A DNA stretch of 33,610 nt from Pseudobdellovibrionaceae bacterium (lineage in GTDB: Bacteria > Bdellovibrionota > FAC87 > UBA2466): contig JAHFAF010000016.1 in NCBI GenBank assembly GCA_023250715.1, forward strand, positions 1 through 33,610. The letters run 5' to 3'. The stretch's first letter is position 1. Each line of letters starts with the position of its first letter. A model generated the notes under the pieces. The model worked only from the letters and a program-made list of their open reading frames with translations, did not search any database and had not been told where the DNA came from. Both the position numbers and the translations under genes were made by a program. Below, one piece after another: positions 31,161 through 33,610 of the stretch.

Positions 31161-32654
31161 CTAGTGGCCCTTGCCTTCCTTTGCGCCATTGGTGGGATTT
31201 GGAGCGAATACAAAAGACGCAATAGCTTCCTGACTTTTCTTCGCTAACGCAGAGCAGTCGGTAAGTTTCCCATCCTGATACTTATTTTCTCTCTCATCTT
31301 TCTTGGCATTCACCGCTTTTAGTACCGTGGCGGCGATGTCTCCCAAATAAGTACTTTCGCTATCTCGAACCAGGTAGCTGGAAGAGCCTTCAAGGACTTC
31401 CATGCTCCAGCGATTTACCGGAACGCCGGAGGGCTCGAGAAGAAGCCGAACGAGCGCGATACGTTTCGCACCGTAGTCGGGAAAAACGTTCTTAAGATTC
31501 TTTTCTTCGCCATCGTAGAGTTGGGGATTGTCGTGTGCATAATGGAGTTCCTGAAAGACACGGTTTTCAACTTCGGCTTCGGAGAGCAATTCTCCAGCGA
31601 TCTTTGCGTTCGCCTTAACAACTTTGCGAAGACTCTCTTTGATAGCGGAGAGCTTTCGATTGTGCACTGAAAGAATACGCTTCATGGTATCTGTTTCAAG
31701 TTCCTCGAAAGTTTTATATCCCAGATTGGCTAGCAGTTTTCTAACTAAATTCTCCGGAATGAAATCGCCAACCAGGCCAGACATATTTTCTTTGTAATGA
31801 TCGGTAAAGCACGACTTATTCGACTGTAGCGCACCGACTAGGGCAAATTTGACCACCTCGAAATTCTTGGACTCTTCGACCTCCCGCACCACCCGGTTTC
31901 TATTCCACATGTGAAATTGGCCAATCATTCGATCGCCGTTACCAACATTTTCTCTGCTCGTTAGGACAAGGTGTGGGCCCCCTTGTCGCACTCGTTTGCC
32001 ACCAATGTTCGTGTACGTGACTTCCCCCGGCGTAAATTTTATCTGAGCTTCGTATTTAGTTTTCCCTGTTTTATCCACCGTTTTTTTTACCGAAACTCCC
32101 GTGGGTAGTTCTAATTGGCTGAAAATAGGGTCCTCGGCCAAGCTCTCGAGCAAGTATCTGTAGAGCTTTGCCTGCTCGGAGCCTTCGTAAATCGTATCGT
32201 GGAGAAATCCGAGCTGGCCAGCCCAAACGGGGTAGCTACTCCAGTTGGGACGATTGTAATGACAACGTTGGCAGGCCTTTTCGTTGAGGTTCACGTTCCC
32301 ATCCCGAGTGCGCACTTCAGAATGGTAAAATCGAGCCTGGTGAAAGTTTTGAACTTCAAAGTGATCGGGGTTCTCGAGGGCTACCGCAACCTGGGCGGTA
32401 CCAGTTCCATTATTCATTAGGATTCTAGGGAGTAAGGGGGAGGCCGATTGTTTACTCTCCGTATCGATCATGATCGAATAGTTTCGCCGAAACTCGGCCG
32501 GAAGATTTTTGACGAAGGGGCCCCCACTGCCGGATTTACCACGGGAGTCAGAAATTACTTTAAACAAGTCATCCGGCATCCCCACTGAATTTTTCAAAGT
32601 CTCATCGGCAATTGCTGCAATTGTAGTGAACAGCATGAGAAAAACAATTTGCAC
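31161..32654 (-). CDS. Secreted protein with one CxxCH haem-binding motif
   Basis: 497 residues from GTG 32654 (ATG 32636 possible). The N-terminus MQIVFLMLFTTIAAIADE is a cleavable signal peptide, so the protein is exported. EKACQRCHYNRPNW (Cys128, Cys131, His132) is a c-type haem site in the first third. The rest is mostly alpha-helical with no named domain recognised; ECM-like or peroxidase signatures are absent. It lies outside the island with a conventional chromosomal look. A role in periplasmic electron transfer or in a multi-subunit oxidoreductase is possible but not shown. Confidence 0.75.
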   Translation of the reverse strand: MQIVFLMLFTTIAAIADETLKNSVGMPDDLFKVISDSRGKSGSGGPFVKNLPAEFRRNYSIMIDTESKQSASPLLPRILMNNGTGTAQVAVALENPDHFEVQNFHQARFYHSEVRTRDGNVNLNEKACQRCHYNRPNWSSYPVWAGQLGFLHDTIYEGSEQAKLYRYLLESLAEDPIFSQLELPTGVSVKKTVDKTGKTKYEAQIKFTPGEVTYTNIGGKRVRQGGPHLVLTSRENVGNGDRMIGQFHMWNRNRVVREVEESKNFEVVKFALVGALQSNKSCFTDHYKENMSGLVGDFIPENLVRKLLANLGYKTFEELETDTMKRILSVHNRKLSAIKESLRKVVKANAKIAGELLSEAEVENRVFQELHYAHDNPQLYDGEEKNLKNVFPDYGAKRIALVRLLLEPSGVPVNRWSMEVLEGSSSYLVRDSESTYLGDIAATVLKAVNAKKDERENKYQDGKLTDCSALAKKSQEAIASFVFAPNPTNGAKEGKGH

Positions 32655-32846
32655 GAAATAATTTTATCCCACCGAGGGGTTCCGAGTTATATTTAATTTC
32701 TCAAGTCGGCATACCAGCTGCGTTGAGCTAATCGATTGGGTTTTTGCAATCGCCGAACTATAAGTTCCGCCTTTGATCCGGTGTTTTTCACACTGTGATA
32801 CCATAATAAAAACTTTCCCATTCCAACATCATCAGGGGGCTATCAA
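32655..32846. other. Divergent intergenic region
   Basis: 192 bases between the haem protein gene (minus) and the lipoprotein gene (plus). No gene seen. The plus-strand gene has AGGGGG at 32834-32839 as ribosome-binding site. Confidence 0.5.
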
Positions 32847-33610
32847 ATGATAGGGCGATGGATCGTGGTTATTCTCGTTAGTGGATTTGTCATTAGCGCC
32901 TGTAGTAAGTCGGGCGGAGCGGGTTCGCTTTCCTCCACAACGAAACTGACGAGTACCTCCCTAGGAACTCGAACGTCCTCTGGGTTGAATGTCGCTGTGC
33001 ATCCCTGCCCGACGGGAACTGTTACCTGTGTGACGCCCTCAAATTTCAGCGGTAAAGCGATCAAGACAGCGCTCCGAATCGGCTCCGGCGGCACTTACAT
33101 TAGTGTGACTACGGCCACGAGTGGAGATTTATCAAAGGTAACCTCCTCGACGACGCTGAACGATTTTGATTTCGCAGCTGGACTTACCTTTTCCGCGACG
33201 GGTTCCATCGAAAAGGAATTCGATGCGGGGGCGAGTTTCAAAGATGCTTTGATGTTTTTCGATTATATCGATGTAACTTTCACGGCCCCCTCGTTCGGGG
33301 TGAGCACCGCAACCACTTTAAGACTCGTTTTCGCAAACGATGAAGTCTTGGGATACACGATGGGAGACGTTCTGATTAAAGACGGAACCGATTTCAAATG
33401 GTGCTCGACGGGCGCGGCTTCGCTTTCCTCATGCTCCACGACACGTCCCGCGAGCCCCATCGTGAATGCAGAGGTGAGGGATTATGCCGAGGCAGGGAGT
33501 CCAGTCATTCCCTATTTCACGACGGAAGTCTTCTCGAGTAGTGCAGGAACATCACCCGTAACGACAACTTTCGCCGAACTAAACGGAAAGGCTTGGACGT
33601 TCAGCTTCGA
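32847..33610 (+). CDS. Lipoprotein, partial at right edge
   Basis: 254 residues visible, open at the window end. ATG 32847 has AGGGGG upstream. MIGRWIVVILVSGFVISAC is a type II signal peptide with lipobox VISAC, so Cys19 is lipidated. The mature part is rich in Ser, Thr and Gly with a few cysteines, and looks like a surface or periplasmic protein. No domain recognised. Confidence 0.8.
   Translation, partial: MIGRWIVVILVSGFVISACSKSGGAGSLSSTTKLTSTSLGTRTSSGLNVAVHPCPTGTVTCVTPSNFSGKAIKTALRIGSGGTYISVTTATSGDLSKVTSSTTLNDFDFAAGLTFSATGSIEKEFDAGASFKDALMFFDYIDVTFTAPSFGVSTATTLRLVFANDEVLGYTMGDVLIKDGTDFKWCSTGAASLSSCSTTRPASPIVNAEVRDYAEAGSPVIPYFTTEVFSSSAGTSPVTTTFAELNGKAWTFSF

Noticed and set aside
1193-33610. 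Second copy of the tRNA-Ser 3' end as attR of the island
   Set aside because: I searched by eye for GTTCGAATC-type sequence followed by the acceptor stem and found none in the window, so the right border remains undefined.
1-33610. CRISPR array
   Set aside because: No regularly spaced repeats with unique spacers were seen; the Cas4-like protein at 17160 has no other cas gene near it.

Overview
The window looks like a horizontally acquired, defence-rich genomic island inside a bacterial chromosome. The flanks carry ordinary chromosomal genes of a Gram-negative bacterium. On the left is a tRNA-Ser gene preceded by a truncated astacin-type zinc-protease lipoprotein. On the right are a secreted protein with one CxxCH haem motif and a truncated lipoprotein. 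Astacin lipoproteins and secreted single-haem proteins would suit a Bdellovibrio-like lineage (Bdellovibrionota), but that is an inference from gene style and not a phylogenetic result.

Layout. 1-1192: astacin lipoprotein (minus) and tRNA-Ser(GGA) with a clear promoter. 1193-5350: a large serine recombinase directly downstream of the tRNA, then a minus-strand operon of a DUF429 protein, an unrecognised protein and a decayed second DUF429 gene; partial repeats lie at both ends of this block. 5349-7570: a small excisionase-like HTH protein, a striking nested inverted repeat, and a divergent tyrosine recombinase. 7600-11290: an HNH-like protein, an HTH regulator, and a restriction-modification locus with a MutH/Sau3AI-like nuclease and two D12-class adenine methyltransferases. 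11400-14910: a HerA-NurA pair. 14916-16255: an XRE regulator overlapping a PD-(D/E)XK nuclease gene. 16370-19410: a HAD phosphatase, a DUF2779 protein with Cas4/RecB-like and DEDD-exonuclease-like parts, and another PD-(D/E)XK candidate. 19438-21098: two divergent nuclease-like genes and a second XRE regulator. 21283-27005: a tight plus-strand operon starting with an LRV-repeat/PcfJ-like protein and containing two copies of a '150-residue protein plus DUF429' gene pair, one with its DUF429 gene destroyed, a cysteine-cluster protein and a PD-(D/E)XK protein. 27305-30061: a GmrSD-type (DUF262/DUF1524) endonuclease and a DUF3800-like protein. 30156-30702: a BrnT/BrnA toxin-antitoxin locus whose toxin frame is broken at a T7 run. 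30786-32654 and 32847 to the end: a small membrane protein, the haem protein and the partial lipoprotein.

Most interesting signal. A near-identical 19-bp palindrome of the form YAAGTACY-NAT-RGTAMTTG occurs in three intergenic regions: in front of the DUF429 operon (5145-5163), between the divergent genes at 20 kb (20055-20073), and between the second XRE gene and the nine-gene operon (21157-21175). This suggests one XRE controller governs gene clusters about 16 kb apart, tying them into one candidate system centred on DUF429 (RNase H-fold) proteins and their 150-residue partners. The window holds four DUF429 loci, two intact and two broken, which points to repeated duplication and loss.

All calls come from reading the sequence by eye. 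Family names rest on visible motifs, and no database search was run.
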